DNA from: Holophagales bacterium
Lineage (GTDB): Bacteria; Acidobacteriota; Thermoanaerobaculia; UBA5066
Length of the DNA: 64,000 nucleotides
Reading direction: 5' to 3'
NCBI GenBank assembly: GCA_016714815.1
Contig: JADKBZ010000005.1
Span: 310,001-374,000 of the forward strand
Of the stretch, positions 27,905 to 39,487 are shown piece by piece. The position numbers and the translations under genes are program-made. The stretch's first letter is position 1. Each line of letters starts with the position of its first letter. The notes beneath the pieces are model-generated. The model ran no database searches. It was not told the origin of the DNA and saw only the letters and a list, made by a program, of their open reading frames with translations.

Positions 27905-29209
27905 TCAGGAGGCCGGAACGGCTTCCGTCAGGACCAGCTCGAGCGCCTTGTCGATCCGGAGCTCCTCCCGGATCCCCTCCAGCCGGTCGTTCTTGACGAG
28001 CTGGGACTTGAGCTCGCCGAAGGCGGCTCCCATGGAGCGGGCCCGGCGCCTGAGGTCGGCGTCCAGCTCGGTGTCGCCGACGACGAGCTTCTCGGCCTCG
28101 GCGATCGCGTCGAGCAGGAGGTACTCCTTCACCCGGCGAACGGCCGCCGGCCGCGCTTCCTCCCGGATCTTGTTCCAGTCCATTCTCGCTTCCTTCAGGT
28201 CCATCCCCTGGGAGGCGAGGAAGCGTGCGTACTGCTGGAGGGAGGAGTCGACCTCGGCGGTCACCATCGTCTCGGGCGCGTCGACCGGGTTCAGGGCCAG
28301 GAGGGCGTCCAGGACGGCCCGGCGCCGCTTTTCCTTCAGCGCCTGCTCCTTCTCCCTCACGAGGCTCTTCGTCAGCTCGGCCCGGAGCATCTCCATGCCG
28401 GCCCCTTCGGGGGCTTCGCCCTCCCGCGGGGTCAGGACCTGGCGGGCGAGCTCGTCGTCCCAGTCCGGCAGGACCCTCTTCTTGATGGCGTGGAGCTGCA
28501 CGTGGTAGAGCACCGACTTCCCGGCGTACTCGGGGTCGACCCCGTCCTGGGGGAAGTCCTTCTGGAAGCTGACGGTGACGCCGGCCTCGGCATTGCGCAG
28601 GTGGGCGGACATCTCGGGGAGCGTCTCCTCCCCGCCGATCTCGACGAGGACCTTGGGCCTCTCGAAGTCCTTGCCGTCTCCGGCCGGGAAGACGCCCCGG
28701 ATGTCGACGAGGCCGAAGTCGCCGTCCATCGCCGGGCGGTCTTCCACTGCCTCGAACGTGGAGCGCCCTTCGCGGATCCGCTCCAGGGCGGCGGCGACCT
28801 CCTCGTCCGAGGGAGTCGTCGACTCGGTCGGCACCTTGAGGCCGCGGTAGTCCTTCGGAGCGACGACGGGCCGGTGCTCGACCTCGACCTTGAACGTGAG
28901 CGGGGCGTCCGCCTCGTACTTCAGGTCGTCGATCTTCGGCTCGCCGACCACGACGAGCCCTTTCTCGCGAAAGGCTTCGTGGAGCGTGTCGCGCAGGAGC
29001 GACTCGAGGACCTCGCTCTTCAGCTCGTCGGCGAAGCGCTTCTTCACGATCGCGACCGGCACCTTCCCCGGGCGGAAGCCGGGGAGGCGGATCTGCCGGC
29101 CGAGGCTCCGGGCGGCTTTCTCGGTCGCGGCCTGGACCTCCTCGAGGGAGATCTCCAGCGTCATCGACTTCTTCGTCGGGGACTCTTCAACGTAGGACGT
29201 GATGTTCAT
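27905..29209 (-). CDS. tig: Trigger factor, ribosome-associated chaperone/prolyl isomerase
   Basis: 434 residues. The N-terminal ribosome-binding domain has the signature LPGFRPGKVPVAIVKKRF (the GFRxGKxP loop). An FKBP-type PPIase region occupies about 150-250 (DFGLVDIRG...), and the helical C-terminal chaperone domain follows. The ATG at 29209 is chosen by family N-terminus (MNITSYVEESPTKKSMTLEI). It is the first gene of the tig-clpP-clpX-lon run and begins 20 bases after tRNA-Leu. Confidence 0.94.
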   Translation of the reverse strand: MNITSYVEESPTKKSMTLEISLEEVQAATEKAARSLGRQIRLPGFRPGKVPVAIVKKRFADELKSEVLESLLRDTLHEAFREKGLVVVGEPKIDDLKYEADAPLTFKVEVEHRPVVAPKDYRGLKVPTESTTPSDEEVAAALERIREGRSTFEAVEDRPAMDGDFGLVDIRGVFPAGDGKDFERPKVLVEIGGEETLPEMSAHLRNAEAGVTVSFQKDFPQDGVDPEYAGKSVLYHVQLHAIKKRVLPDWDDELARQVLTPREGEAPEGAGMEMLRAELTKSLVREKEQALKEKRRRAVLDALLALNPVDAPETMVTAEVDSSLQQYARFLASQGMDLKEARMDWNKIREEARPAAVRRVKEYLLLDAIAEAEKLVVGDTELDADLRRRARSMGAAFGELKSQLVKNDRLEGIREELRIDKALELVLTEAVPAS

Positions 29210-29229
29210 TGGGGTCTCTCGTTTCGGCG

Positions 29230-29313
29230 TGGTGCGGGAGGAGGGACTCGAACCCTCACGGGTCGCCCCACCGGATCCTAAGTCCGGCGCGTATGCCATT
29301 CCGCCACTCCCGC
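29230..29313 (-). tRNA. tRNA-Leu (anticodon UAG)
   Basis: 84-nt minus-strand tRNA with a long variable arm, as expected for Leu. Acceptor GCGGGAG pairs with CTCCCGC, A73 and the CCA are encoded. Anticodon stem CCGGA/TCCGG holds loop CTTAGGA with anticodon TAG. It lies just upstream of tig and may share its transcript. Confidence 0.95.
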
Positions 29314-29467
29314 GGAGCGGACGGGAACGGGAACTTACCACAAGGGCCGCGGCGCGGCTCCGGCCCGGAGGATGGGGCGGGATCGCCTCCGAGCCTGCCG
29401 GCCTCGAACGCGGAGCCCGGCAGAGACGAATCGGGGGCCGGCGTTTCCGCCGACCCCCGGAAGGTGC

Positions 29468-29543
29468 TGGTGAGCCGCCAGGGACTCGAACCCCGAACCC
29501 AAAGATTAAGAGTCTTTTGCTCTACCAATTGAGCTAGCGGCCC
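29468..29543 (-). tRNA. tRNA-Lys (anticodon CUU)
   Basis: 76-nt minus-strand cloverleaf. Acceptor GGGCCGC pairs with GCGGCTC (one G-U), A73 and the CCA are encoded. D-arm is GCTC/GAGC. Anticodon loop CTCTTAA reads CTT. T-loop is TTCGAGT. It lies 154 bases upstream of tRNA-Leu; the gap holds no recognisable gene. Confidence 0.95.
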
Positions 29544-29641
29544 GTGGACCCGCGCCCGGCCGTTCCGGAGGCGGGACGCGAATTATACGGAGGGCGCGCG
29601 GAACTTCAAGTCCCACCGGGAGGCAGGGGCCAGAGGCGGGG

Positions 29642-30490
29642 CTAGTCGGCCTTCCGGCGGATGAGCTGCTTGATCTCCTGGTTCCCCAGGGCGGACGTGG
29701 CCGAGACGATCAGGGCGGCGTTCCCGCCGCCGATGTCGGGCAGCATCGCCGTCACCTTGACGAGGCCGTCCCCTCCGGTGGAGCCGCGGTAGAGCACGTG
29801 CGTCGGGCCGATGTTCGTCACGACCCGGATGGTGATGTTGGCCCCCGGAACGGCCCTGTCCGTCAGGGAGGTCGCGGCCCGGACCGAGAGCGCGACGGAT
29901 TCCCCGGAGACGAGCTCGCCCCCCTTCATGAGGCTGAGCTCCAGCCTTTCGGAGGCAGCCTCCGCCGCGAGGTACTCGATGATGACCTGATCGAGCGACC
30001 GGTCCAGGCCGGTACCGCTCCCCGCGGGAGTGCCCGGAGCCGGGGGCCTGGCCATTGCACTGCCGGAAGGAGGCCCGGCGAAGCTGCCCGACACCGGCGC
30101 CCTCGCGGGAGGGGCCGCAAAGCCGCCGGAAGCCGGCCCTCCCGCCATGATGGCGGCGGCGGCGGCGGCGGCGGCGGGAGAGAGAGGGGGTTCGGTCTTC
30201 ACGGGACCGGAGTCGGCGGACGGCGCCCCGGCCGCCGTCGGGTCGAACCGGCCCCGCCGGATCGCCTCGATGATCCGGCGGTGCTGCAGGTCCATCAGCT
30301 GCCGGACGGCCTTCTCGTCGGGCTTCCCGTCGATCACGAGGTCGCCGTACGGGCTCCTCTTCGAAAGGAGAATCTGTCCACCCACGTAGACGAGAGACTC
30401 GACGATCGGGTTGGCGGTCCCCCGGTCCTCGGTCTGGACGTGGAAGACCCGGTCCCCGTGCCGGATGTCAGTATTGAATCCCGTGATCAC
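29642..30490 (-). CDS. Hypothetical protein with poly-Ala/Pro linker
   Basis: 282 residues; no named family recognised. An N-terminal domain of about 85 residues (MITGFNTDIRHGDRVFHVQT, VESLVYVGGQILLSKRSPYG) is joined to a C-terminal beta-rich domain (about 180-282, LELSLMKGGELVSGESVALS...ALIVSATSALGNQEIKQLI) by a linker rich in Ala, Gly and Pro. The C-terminal part looks like an Ig-like or carboxypeptidase-regulatory-like strand pattern, but this is uncertain. No signal peptide is present, so it is probably cytoplasmic. It follows uvrA by 38 bases on the same strand. Confidence 0.7.
   Translation of the reverse strand: MITGFNTDIRHGDRVFHVQTEDRGTANPIVESLVYVGGQILLSKRSPYGDLVIDGKPDEKAVRQLMDLQHRRIIEAIRRGRFDPTAAGAPSADSGPVKTEPPLSPAAAAAAAAIMAGGPASGGFAAPPARAPVSGSFAGPPSGSAMARPPAPGTPAGSGTGLDRSLDQVIIEYLAAEAASERLELSLMKGGELVSGESVALSVRAATSLTDRAVPGANITIRVVTNIGPTHVLYRGSTGGDGLVKVTAMLPDIGGGNAALIVSATSALGNQEIKQLIRRKAD
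30152..30175. repeat. GGC trinucleotide run inside a hypothetical gene
   Basis: Eight perfect GGC units encode an eight-Ala run on the minus strand in the linker of the gene at 29642-30490. Such a run can change length by slippage without a frameshift. Confidence 0.8.
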
Positions 30491-30528
30491 GACAGACCGG
30501 TGATTCTAGAGCCCGAAGGCTCCGCGAT

Positions 30529-33384
<2,856 letters not shown>

Positions 33385-33443
33385 GACCTGCCTCACCTCC
33401 GTCAGGACGGAAGGGGGCGGATTATGACTCTCGAAAAGAAAAA

Positions 33444-33509
33444 CGGGGTCAGGTCTTGATTTTCCACTATACGGCGCACCGTATAGTGGAAAAGCAAGAC
33501 CTGACCCCG
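33444..33509. repeat. Palindromic REP-like element with 31-bp arms
   Basis: Left arm 33444-33474 and right arm 33479-33509 are inverted copies with one mismatch around a four-base loop CGCA. Each arm starts at its outer end with CGGGGTCAGGTCTTG. The transcript would form a very stable hairpin. It lies between the divergent uvrA and DUF2231 genes. A 21-base partial copy of the left arm occurs at 34001, which marks it as a mobile or dispersed repeat and not a plain terminator. Confidence 0.9.
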
Positions 33510-33539
33510 CATCCGGGTGGAATCCCGACGGGAGGACCC

Positions 33540-34016
33540 ATGCCTGTACTGCCTCTTCACCCCGCGGTCGTCCACTTCCCGGTGGCGGGCGTCTTCTTCG
33601 CCGCCGGGGCGCTCGCGCTGGCCGCCGGCAGGCCGGCGCACCGGCGCGCCTGCCTCGCGGGCGCAGCGCTCCTTCTGGCGGCTGCCGTGGCGGGCGGGCT
33701 GGCCGCCCTCGTAACCGGCTGGCAATGGGCCGACCAGCTCGCCTACCTCGCCGGAGGCTGGGGACCGATCCCGGGTCCGAGGGCCGTCGAGGGTCTCGCC
33801 CAGCGCCACGCCCTCCTCGCCCTGGCCGCCGTCGCGACGGCGGCCCTCGCCCTCGGGCTGACTCTCGTCGCGCGAAAGCGCGAAGGGAGCCCGCTCCCGC
33901 CTCTCCTGGCGGCCCTCCTCAGCTGCGCGCTGATCGCCGCCACCGGCCACGTCGGCGGAACGATGGTCCACGCGCCCCCGGAACCCGCCGCCGAGGAGCC
34001 CGGGGTCAGGTCTTGA
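33540..34016 (+). CDS. DUF2231-like small membrane protein
   Basis: 158 residues with four hydrophobic segments. The N-terminus MPVLPLHPAVVHFPVAGVFF has the HPxxVHFPxA motif of DUF2231 proteins, and a GHVGG motif lies near the end of the last helix. Such proteins are often found with haem or redox membrane components, but no function is established. GGGAGG lies four bases before the ATG. The stop codon is inside the partial repeat at 34001-34021, so the last residues (GVRS) are encoded by the repeat. It is the only plus-strand gene between uvrA and the polysaccharide operon. Confidence 0.8.
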   Translation: MPVLPLHPAVVHFPVAGVFFAAGALALAAGRPAHRRACLAGAALLLAAAVAGGLAALVTGWQWADQLAYLAGGWGPIPGPRAVEGLAQRHALLALAAVATAALALGLTLVARKREGSPLPPLLAALLSCALIAATGHVGGTMVHAPPEPAAEEPGVRS

Positions 34017-34021
34017 TTTTC
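34001..34021. repeat. Partial copy of the REP-like element
   Basis: 21 bases identical to the outer part of the left arm at 33444-33464, in the same orientation and 557 bases downstream; the match then fades. It supplies the stop codon of the DUF2231-like gene. Confidence 0.85.
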
Positions 34022-34049
34022 TATTCTGGCGGGTAGCGGACCGGGAACT

Positions 34050-35006
34050 TCAGGACCGGACCGAGAGGGCGGAGCGAGCGGACGAAAGAGCGTCCGTCTC
34101 CCTTCGCCAGCCGCTCCGGCGCGAGATCGCGACGAACGGGAGCGCGAGCGTCCGGGCCGCGACACGCAGGAGAGACCCTGCCCGGATCGCCCGCCCGGCG
34201 TTCCTGGCGAACACCGGCCCCTTCCGCTTCTCCGCCCAGAGAACGAGGTCGCTCCAGAGGAGGCCCAGGTCCGCGCTCCCGGTGGTCGCCTCTCCTTTTC
34301 TGGCGGAGATCGTCGCCCCCTGGTGGTGAAGGGCCTGGAACCCCGGAAGGATGCGGATGCGCCAGCCGCGGTCCCGCGCGCGAAGGCAGAGGTCGAGATC
34401 CTGACCGTAGAAGCCGTAGGTCGAATCGAACGGGCCGAGGTCGCGCCAGACCGACGCCCGAACCGCCATCGCCGCCCCCGAGACCCAGTCCACGTCGACG
34501 GGAGAGTCGGGGTGGAGAGGCTTCAGGCGCCGCCAGGCCGGAAGGTGCCCGAGGAGTGCCGGGAATCCGCTCGCCTGTGCGAAGAGCCAGAGGAGGTCCG
34601 GCTCTCTCCCGCCGCTCCACTGCGGAGAGCCGTCCGGGTAGCGGAGCGCCGCGCCGACGATCCCGAGAGAACGGTCGGTTTCGAACGCCTTCACGATCTG
34701 CCCGAGGCTTCCCGGCTCCACGGTCGCATCGCTGTTCAGCACGACGAGAAGGTCCCCCGTCGACGCCGCCACGCCGCTGTTCACGGCCCGCGAGAAGCCC
34801 GTGGGGGCCTCGTTCTTCACGATGCAGACCTCCGGCCTCGCCAGGAAAGCCTCGGCGGTCCCGTCCTGGCTTCCATCGTCGACGACGACGACCTGCAGCT
34901 CCGCCCCCGCCGGGAGCGGCGAGGCGAAGATGCTTTCGACACAGGCCGTGGTAAGGGCCCTGGTGTCGAGCGTGGGCACGACGACCGAGATCCGGGTAGG
35001 CGTCAC
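34050..35006 (-). CDS. Family-2 glycosyltransferase
   Basis: 318 residues with a GT-A fold: ISVVVPTLDTRALTTACVES, VVVVDDGSQDG, VLNSDATVEPG (metal-binding NSD), and DWVSGAAMAVRASVWRDLG with GPFDSTYGFYGQDLDLCLRA, which is typical of rhamnosyl/galactosyl-transferase-like GT2 enzymes. A hydrophobic patch near the end (LRVAARTLALPFVAIS) may touch the membrane. The GTG start overlaps the previous stop as GTGA. It is the last gene of the polysaccharide operon. Donor and acceptor cannot be read from sequence. Confidence 0.9.
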   Translation of the reverse strand: MTPTRISVVVPTLDTRALTTACVESIFASPLPAGAELQVVVVDDGSQDGTAEAFLARPEVCIVKNEAPTGFSRAVNSGVAASTGDLLVVLNSDATVEPGSLGQIVKAFETDRSLGIVGAALRYPDGSPQWSGGREPDLLWLFAQASGFPALLGHLPAWRRLKPLHPDSPVDVDWVSGAAMAVRASVWRDLGPFDSTYGFYGQDLDLCLRARDRGWRIRILPGFQALHHQGATISARKGEATTGSADLGLLWSDLVLWAEKRKGPVFARNAGRAIRAGSLLRVAARTLALPFVAISRRSGWRRETDALSSARSALSVRS

Positions 35007-36394
35007 AGTTCTTCGCCGAGGAGTGTACGGTAGAGCTCTTCTCTCCCGGCGGCGGCCCGGAACGCCGACGGGCCCGGCTCGATGCCGCGAAACGGCGGAA
35101 TCTCGAGGGCGCCCGTCCGGACTCTCTCCAGCGCCGCCGCAACCCCGTCCGCCCCCTCTTCGGGCGGCACGAGGACACCGCCCCCTTCCGACCGGACGCG
35201 ATCCGCGATCGCCCCGAGCGCAAAGGCGAGCACGGGCACCCCGGCGGCGCGGCACTCGCTCAGGGTCAGGGCGTAGGTCTCGGGCCACAGGGCGGGGAGC
35301 AGCGCGAGGTCGATCTCCTCCTCGAGGAGGAGCCGCGTGAGCCTTCCGGCCCTGTAGTGCCCGGCGATCCGCGCGCCGAGTCGCCGTGCCGAAAGGAGGA
35401 GGGCCGGGTCTCCGCTTCCGAGGACCTGCCACACGACGGTCCTCTCCGCTCGCGGCCGGTCTCTCCGAAGGAGCTCCTCGAAGATGAGCGCCCCTTTGTG
35501 CGGCCGGTAGGCGCCGACGAAGGCGACGCGAAACGGTTCCCCGGCCCGGCGCCGCCTTCTCCGGGGCTCCTCCATCGGGTCCGCGCCGGGAGGTGCCGTC
35601 GGGGCGATGACCCGTTCGAGCCGGGGCAGCTCCTTCGGAAAGAGCTCTGCGTGCTGACGCCGCAGGAACTCCGACGGGTAGACGACCGCGTCGACCTTCG
35701 ACAGGAGCGCGGTCGAGGCGTCCCTCCACCGTTCTACGAAACCGGCGGAGAGGCGCCACGTCGCCGCGAGGCACGCCCCGCATCGCGACGCGTCCCGCGA
35801 GTAGCCGCAGAAGCGTCCGCACGGCTCCTCCACGAGGTTCGGCCGCGGACAGAACAGGGCGAAGTCGTGCACGGAGATCACGACCCTCGGGCCGTTCCCG
35901 GCCTCGTCCGTGAACGCACGAAGCGCCTCCGGATCCCAACCCGCCACCCCCTCGAAGTTGACGATGCGGGCCCCCGCCAGGCGCGCCGCCCGGGCGACGA
36001 TCTCCAGCGCGGCGACGTGGCCCCGCGAGGGATCGGTTTCCCGGGTCGCCGGTCCGAGCCGGGCGCGCAGCCGCTCTCCATCGGCCGCCACCCGGAGCGT
36101 CCAGTACCCCCCTTCGGGGGAAACGAGCGCCGTCGCCCGCAGGCGCCTCTCCTCGGGGAGCCGCGCCGCGAGCTGGACGGGCACGCCGCCGAAACGGGGC
36201 GCCAGGGGCGTCGCGAGGACGTCGAGGACGGGTGCTCCCCCCGCCCGGGCGAGCCAAACGGAGAGGGCCGCGGGCGCCACGGTCCTTTCTTCCATCCGGT
36301 CGCGAAGAGCTTCGATCCGATCGGCGAGCCTCTCCGCCATGCCGCCGGGCCCCTCGGCCCGGAAGAGGTCCCGGGCGAGGCGGACGAGCCTCAC
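35003..36394 (-). CDS. Family-4-type glycosyltransferase
   Basis: 463 residues. After an N-terminal region unlike known GTs (about 1-150, rich in beta strands: LRATALVSPEGGYWTLRV), a GT-B glycosyltransferase follows. It has ISVHDFALFCPRPNL, a cysteine cluster (CGRFCGYSRDASRCGAC) common in GT4 enzymes that decorate surface polysaccharide, and VAFVGAYRPHKGALIFEELL. The C-terminal nucleotide-sugar site is PALWPETYALTLSECRAAGVP, with the E-x7-E pattern. The GTG start overlaps the preceding stop (GTGA). The extra N-terminal region is of unknown role. Confidence 0.85.
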   Translation of the reverse strand: MRLVRLARDLFRAEGPGGMAERLADRIEALRDRMEERTVAPAALSVWLARAGGAPVLDVLATPLAPRFGGVPVQLAARLPEERRLRATALVSPEGGYWTLRVAADGERLRARLGPATRETDPSRGHVAALEIVARAARLAGARIVNFEGVAGWDPEALRAFTDEAGNGPRVVISVHDFALFCPRPNLVEEPCGRFCGYSRDASRCGACLAATWRLSAGFVERWRDASTALLSKVDAVVYPSEFLRRQHAELFPKELPRLERVIAPTAPPGADPMEEPRRRRRRAGEPFRVAFVGAYRPHKGALIFEELLRRDRPRAERTVVWQVLGSGDPALLLSARRLGARIAGHYRAGRLTRLLLEEEIDLALLPALWPETYALTLSECRAAGVPVLAFALGAIADRVRSEGGGVLVPPEEGADGVAAALERVRTGALEIPPFRGIEPGPSAFRAAAGREELYRTLLGEEL

Positions 36395-38484
36395 CGGCCG
36401 GATCCTCCGGGCAGCAGCGCGGCGTAGATCTCTTCGATGCGCCGGGCGGCGTCGCCCATGGTCTTCGGGGGGGGCATCGCCTGGCGCCATTCGGCGACCG
36501 TCTCCGGCCTCGCGACGAGCCGCCGGACGACCTCCCGCAGCCCCGCCGCGTCGCCGCCGTCGAAGAACGCGCCGCAGGACTCGTCGAAACGCTCGGGCAG
36601 GGCCCCGACACGGCTCGCGACGACCGGGACCCCGTGGGCCATCGCCTCGTCGACGACGATGCCGTACGACTCGAGGCCGGCCGACGGGACGACGAGGACG
36701 TCGATCCCGGAGTAGACCCGCTCCTTCTCCTCTTCGGCGAACGCCCCCTCGATCGCCACGTCCGCCTCCCGGGCCGCCGCCGTGAGCGCCGCGACGTACG
36801 CCGGGTCGGGCGACGGGTCGCCCCAGAGCCGAAGGGTCGCCTCCGATCTCGGGACGGAGCGGAACGCCTCGACCGCCACGTGGGCCCCCTTGTGCGGCAT
36901 CAACGCACCGACGAACCCGAACCGGAGCGGAAGGGGTGTGGCCTGGGGCCGCGGCGCGGCGTTCCCCTGCGCCGACGGGCTGCCGTAGGGGACGACGTCG
37001 ATGGCCGCCGAGCCGGGAAGCCAGCCGGCGCTCTCCCAGCTCCGGGCGAGGAAGCGCGAGCCGGCGACGTAACGGTCGGCCTGAAGCGTTCGCCGCATCA
37101 ACGCGGCCCTGAGCGCGTGGAGCGCCGGGTTCGTGAGAGCCGACGGAGGCAGCGCCGTCAGCTGCCGGCAGGACGCGCACTTCAGGGGCGACGGGCCGGA
37201 GCAGACGCCTCCTCCGGCGTGCAGAAGGTTCACCCGGGCGCAGAGGGGCCACCAGTCCTGGAGCTGGAAGACGACGGGGATGCCCCGCCGCCGGGCGCGG
37301 GCCGGCAACGACGCGGCGTGCCCCGCCAGGTGGTGGACGTGGAGGAGGCCGGGCCTCGTCTCCTCGAGGAAGCGGTCGAAGTCGGCCGAGAAGGCGCGGT
37401 CGTGGAGGGCGTTGCGCGAGAAGGGGTCGCGCTGGAGGAAGTCGTTCACGACGAGCCGGACGCGAACGCCGTGGTCCGCCAGCTCGATCGCCTCTCCTTT
37501 CGGACGGGAAGGATCCGAGAGGCGCGCGTAGACCGCCACGTCCCGGTGCTCCGCCTGCGCGAGGGCGATCGTCCGGGCGAACACCTCCGTCCCGCCGGTG
37601 GCGTGCGGCGGCCAGCCGTGGACGAGGTGGACGACCCCGGGCAGGGCCGCTCCCGTGCCGCGGCGGGGAGGCCGAAGCCCTTCGAGAACGCGCTCGCGAA
37701 CCGGCGCGAGCGGGTCTTCCGCCATGAATCGTGCGACCCGGCGCAGGAACCCCGGGTAGCGCCCGGCGAGGACCTTCTCCGCCCGTCGCGCCCGCGCGGG
37801 CCCTTCGCGGCCGAAGCTTCCGCCTCCCCGGTGCCAGACGAACGTCGCGTCGTCGAGGACGTGAGCGAGGCCCTTCCCGGACGCCCGCAGGCACCAGTCG
37901 ACCTCCTCGCCGTATCCGGCGCCGAACGCCGCTTCGTCGAAGAGGCCCACGCCGTCGATCGCTTCCCGGGTCAGGTAGAGACAGAAGCCGACGCCCGTGG
38001 GGATTTCCGGAGAGATCCGCTCCGACCGCTCCTCCACCAGCCGCGCGAAGGTCGCGACGGTGTGACCCGCCGGGAGCGCGTTCTCGGCGAACGGCCGGGG
38101 AAGGGAGCAGAGCGTGGCGTTGCTGGAGAACGGCGTCGCCGACGCGATCCCGGGGCGCCTCCGGACGGCTTCTCCCAGCTTCTCGAGCCACCCGTCCGAG
38201 ACCTCCGTGTCGCTGTTGAGGAGGACGGCGTCTCCCCTCGCCTCGCGTAGGCCGGCGTTGGCGGCGGCCGGGTAGCCGCCCCGCGCCGGGAGGACGAGGA
38301 GGCGAACGGCTCCGGGCCGGCGGGCCGCGAGCCCAGCGACGAGCGCCGCGGGACCGGGCTCGAGCGGGCCGTCGCCCACGACGACGAGCGAATGGCGCTC
38401 GAACTCGGTGAATCGCTCCACGGAGTCGAGGCAGCGTTCGAGGTCGGGCGAGGGGCCCCAGACCGGGAGGATGACCGTCGCCAC
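36391..38484 (-). CDS. Fused GT2-GT4 bifunctional glycosyltransferase
   Basis: 697 residues. The GT-A (family 2) half, about 1-260, has VILPVWGPSPDLERCLDSVE, LLNSDTEVSDGW and GVGLFDEAAFGAGYGEEVDW. The GT-B (family 4) half, about 270-697, has HLVHGWPPHATGGTEVFART, a cysteine cluster (CSGPSPLKCASC), FGFVGALMPHKGAHVAVEAF and PSAGLESYGIVVDEAMAHG. Two transferases on one chain suggest two consecutive sugars are added. The GTG start at 38484 lies four bases after the gmd stop. The next gene overlaps by four bases, so this is one tight operon. Confidence 0.9.
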   Translation of the reverse strand: MATVILPVWGPSPDLERCLDSVERFTEFERHSLVVVGDGPLEPGPAALVAGLAARRPGAVRLLVLPARGGYPAAANAGLREARGDAVLLNSDTEVSDGWLEKLGEAVRRRPGIASATPFSSNATLCSLPRPFAENALPAGHTVATFARLVEERSERISPEIPTGVGFCLYLTREAIDGVGLFDEAAFGAGYGEEVDWCLRASGKGLAHVLDDATFVWHRGGGSFGREGPARARRAEKVLAGRYPGFLRRVARFMAEDPLAPVRERVLEGLRPPRRGTGAALPGVVHLVHGWPPHATGGTEVFARTIALAQAEHRDVAVYARLSDPSRPKGEAIELADHGVRVRLVVNDFLQRDPFSRNALHDRAFSADFDRFLEETRPGLLHVHHLAGHAASLPARARRRGIPVVFQLQDWWPLCARVNLLHAGGGVCSGPSPLKCASCRQLTALPPSALTNPALHALRAALMRRTLQADRYVAGSRFLARSWESAGWLPGSAAIDVVPYGSPSAQGNAAPRPQATPLPLRFGFVGALMPHKGAHVAVEAFRSVPRSEATLRLWGDPSPDPAYVAALTAAAREADVAIEGAFAEEEKERVYSGIDVLVVPSAGLESYGIVVDEAMAHGVPVVASRVGALPERFDESCGAFFDGGDAAGLREVVRRLVARPETVAEWRQAMPPPKTMGDAARRIEEIYAALLPGGSGR

Positions 38485-38488
38485 CGGA

Positions 38489-39487
38489 TCAGTCGGCCGG
38501 GGCCCGCTCCTCGAGGGCCGCCCGCTCCGCCTCCACCATCCGGCGCACCAGCTCGGGGAACGGCGTCCGTGGCCGCCACCCGAGCTCCCGGGCCGCCTTC
38601 CCCGCGTCCCCCCGGGTCTCGGTGATGTCCACCGGCCGGGCGTACTCCGGGTCGAGAACGACGTGGTCGCGGTAGTCGAGCCCCACCGCTTCGAAGGCGA
38701 GCGCGCAGAACTCCCCCACCGAGTGGGTCTCCCCCGTCGCGAGGACGTAATCGTCCGGCCGCCCGGCGCCGAGGACGGCCCGCATCCCTTCCACCGTGTC
38801 GGGAGCCCAGCCCCAGTCGCGCCGGGGGGTCAGCGTGCCGAGGTGCAGCTCCCGCTCCAGCCCCTTCGCGATCCGGGCGGCCCCGCGGGCGATCTTCCTC
38901 GTCACGTAGTTCTCGCCGCGCCGCGGGCTCTCGTGGTTGAAGAGGATCCCGGCGCAGGCAAAGAGGCCGTAGGCCTTCCGGTAGACCCGGACGAGGTTCA
39001 GGGCGTAGAGCTTGGCCGCGGCGTAGGGATTGATCGGGTTGACCGGGGTCGTCTCGCTCTGCGGGCTCTCCGACGGCTCGCCGAAGATCTCGCTCGTCGC
39101 CGCCAGGAAGAAGCGCGCCTCGGGGACGTTCTGCCTCATCGCCTCCAGGAGCCGGAGGGTGCCGAGCCCGGTCGTCTCGGCCGTGTACTCCGGAAGGTCG
39201 AAGGAGACCTTCACGTGGCTCTGGCCGGCGAGGTGGTAGATCTCCCCCGGCTTCACCTGCCTCACGAGCCACTGCAGGCTCGAGGAGTCGGTCAGGTCGG
39301 CGTAGTGCAGCTTCAGCCGCCCCTCGGCCCGGGCCGCCGAGCAGGACGGGAGGGAGTCGAGGCGGCTCCGCTGCATGAGGCTCGCCTGCCTCACGAGGCC
39401 GTGCACTTCGTGCCCCTCCGAAAGGAGCGACTCCGCCAGGTACGAGCCGTCCTGGCCGGTGATGCCCGTAATGAGTGTGCGCTTCAT
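38489..39487 (-). CDS. gmd: GDP-mannose 4,6-dehydratase
   Basis: Short-chain dehydrogenase/epimerase; converts GDP-D-mannose to GDP-4-keto-6-deoxy-mannose. 332 residues with the NAD(P) loop ITGITGQDGSYLAE, the catalytic segment ATSEIFGEPSESPQSETTPV and the Tyr-x3-Lys pair NPYAAAKLYA. NHESPRRGENYVTRKI is highly characteristic of Gmd. The product feeds GDP-fucose, GDP-rhamnose or related sugars, but the second enzyme is not in the window. The ATG overlaps the exporter ATPase stop (ATGA). Confidence 0.94.
   Translation of the reverse strand: MKRTLITGITGQDGSYLAESLLSEGHEVHGLVRQASLMQRSRLDSLPSCSAARAEGRLKLHYADLTDSSSLQWLVRQVKPGEIYHLAGQSHVKVSFDLPEYTAETTGLGTLRLLEAMRQNVPEARFFLAATSEIFGEPSESPQSETTPVNPINPYAAAKLYALNLVRVYRKAYGLFACAGILFNHESPRRGENYVTRKIARGAARIAKGLERELHLGTLTPRRDWGWAPDTVEGMRAVLGAGRPDDYVLATGETHSVGEFCALAFEAVGLDYRDHVVLDPEYARPVDITETRGDAGKAARELGWRPRTPFPELVRRMVEAERAALEERAPAD

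Noticed and set aside
30152..30175. Phase-variation switch
   Set aside because: The repeat unit is three bases, so changes keep the frame; it is a plain Ala tract in a linker.
33444..33509. Simple bidirectional terminator
   Set aside because: It lies between divergent, not convergent, genes, and part of its arm recurs at 34001, which fits a dispersed repeat better.
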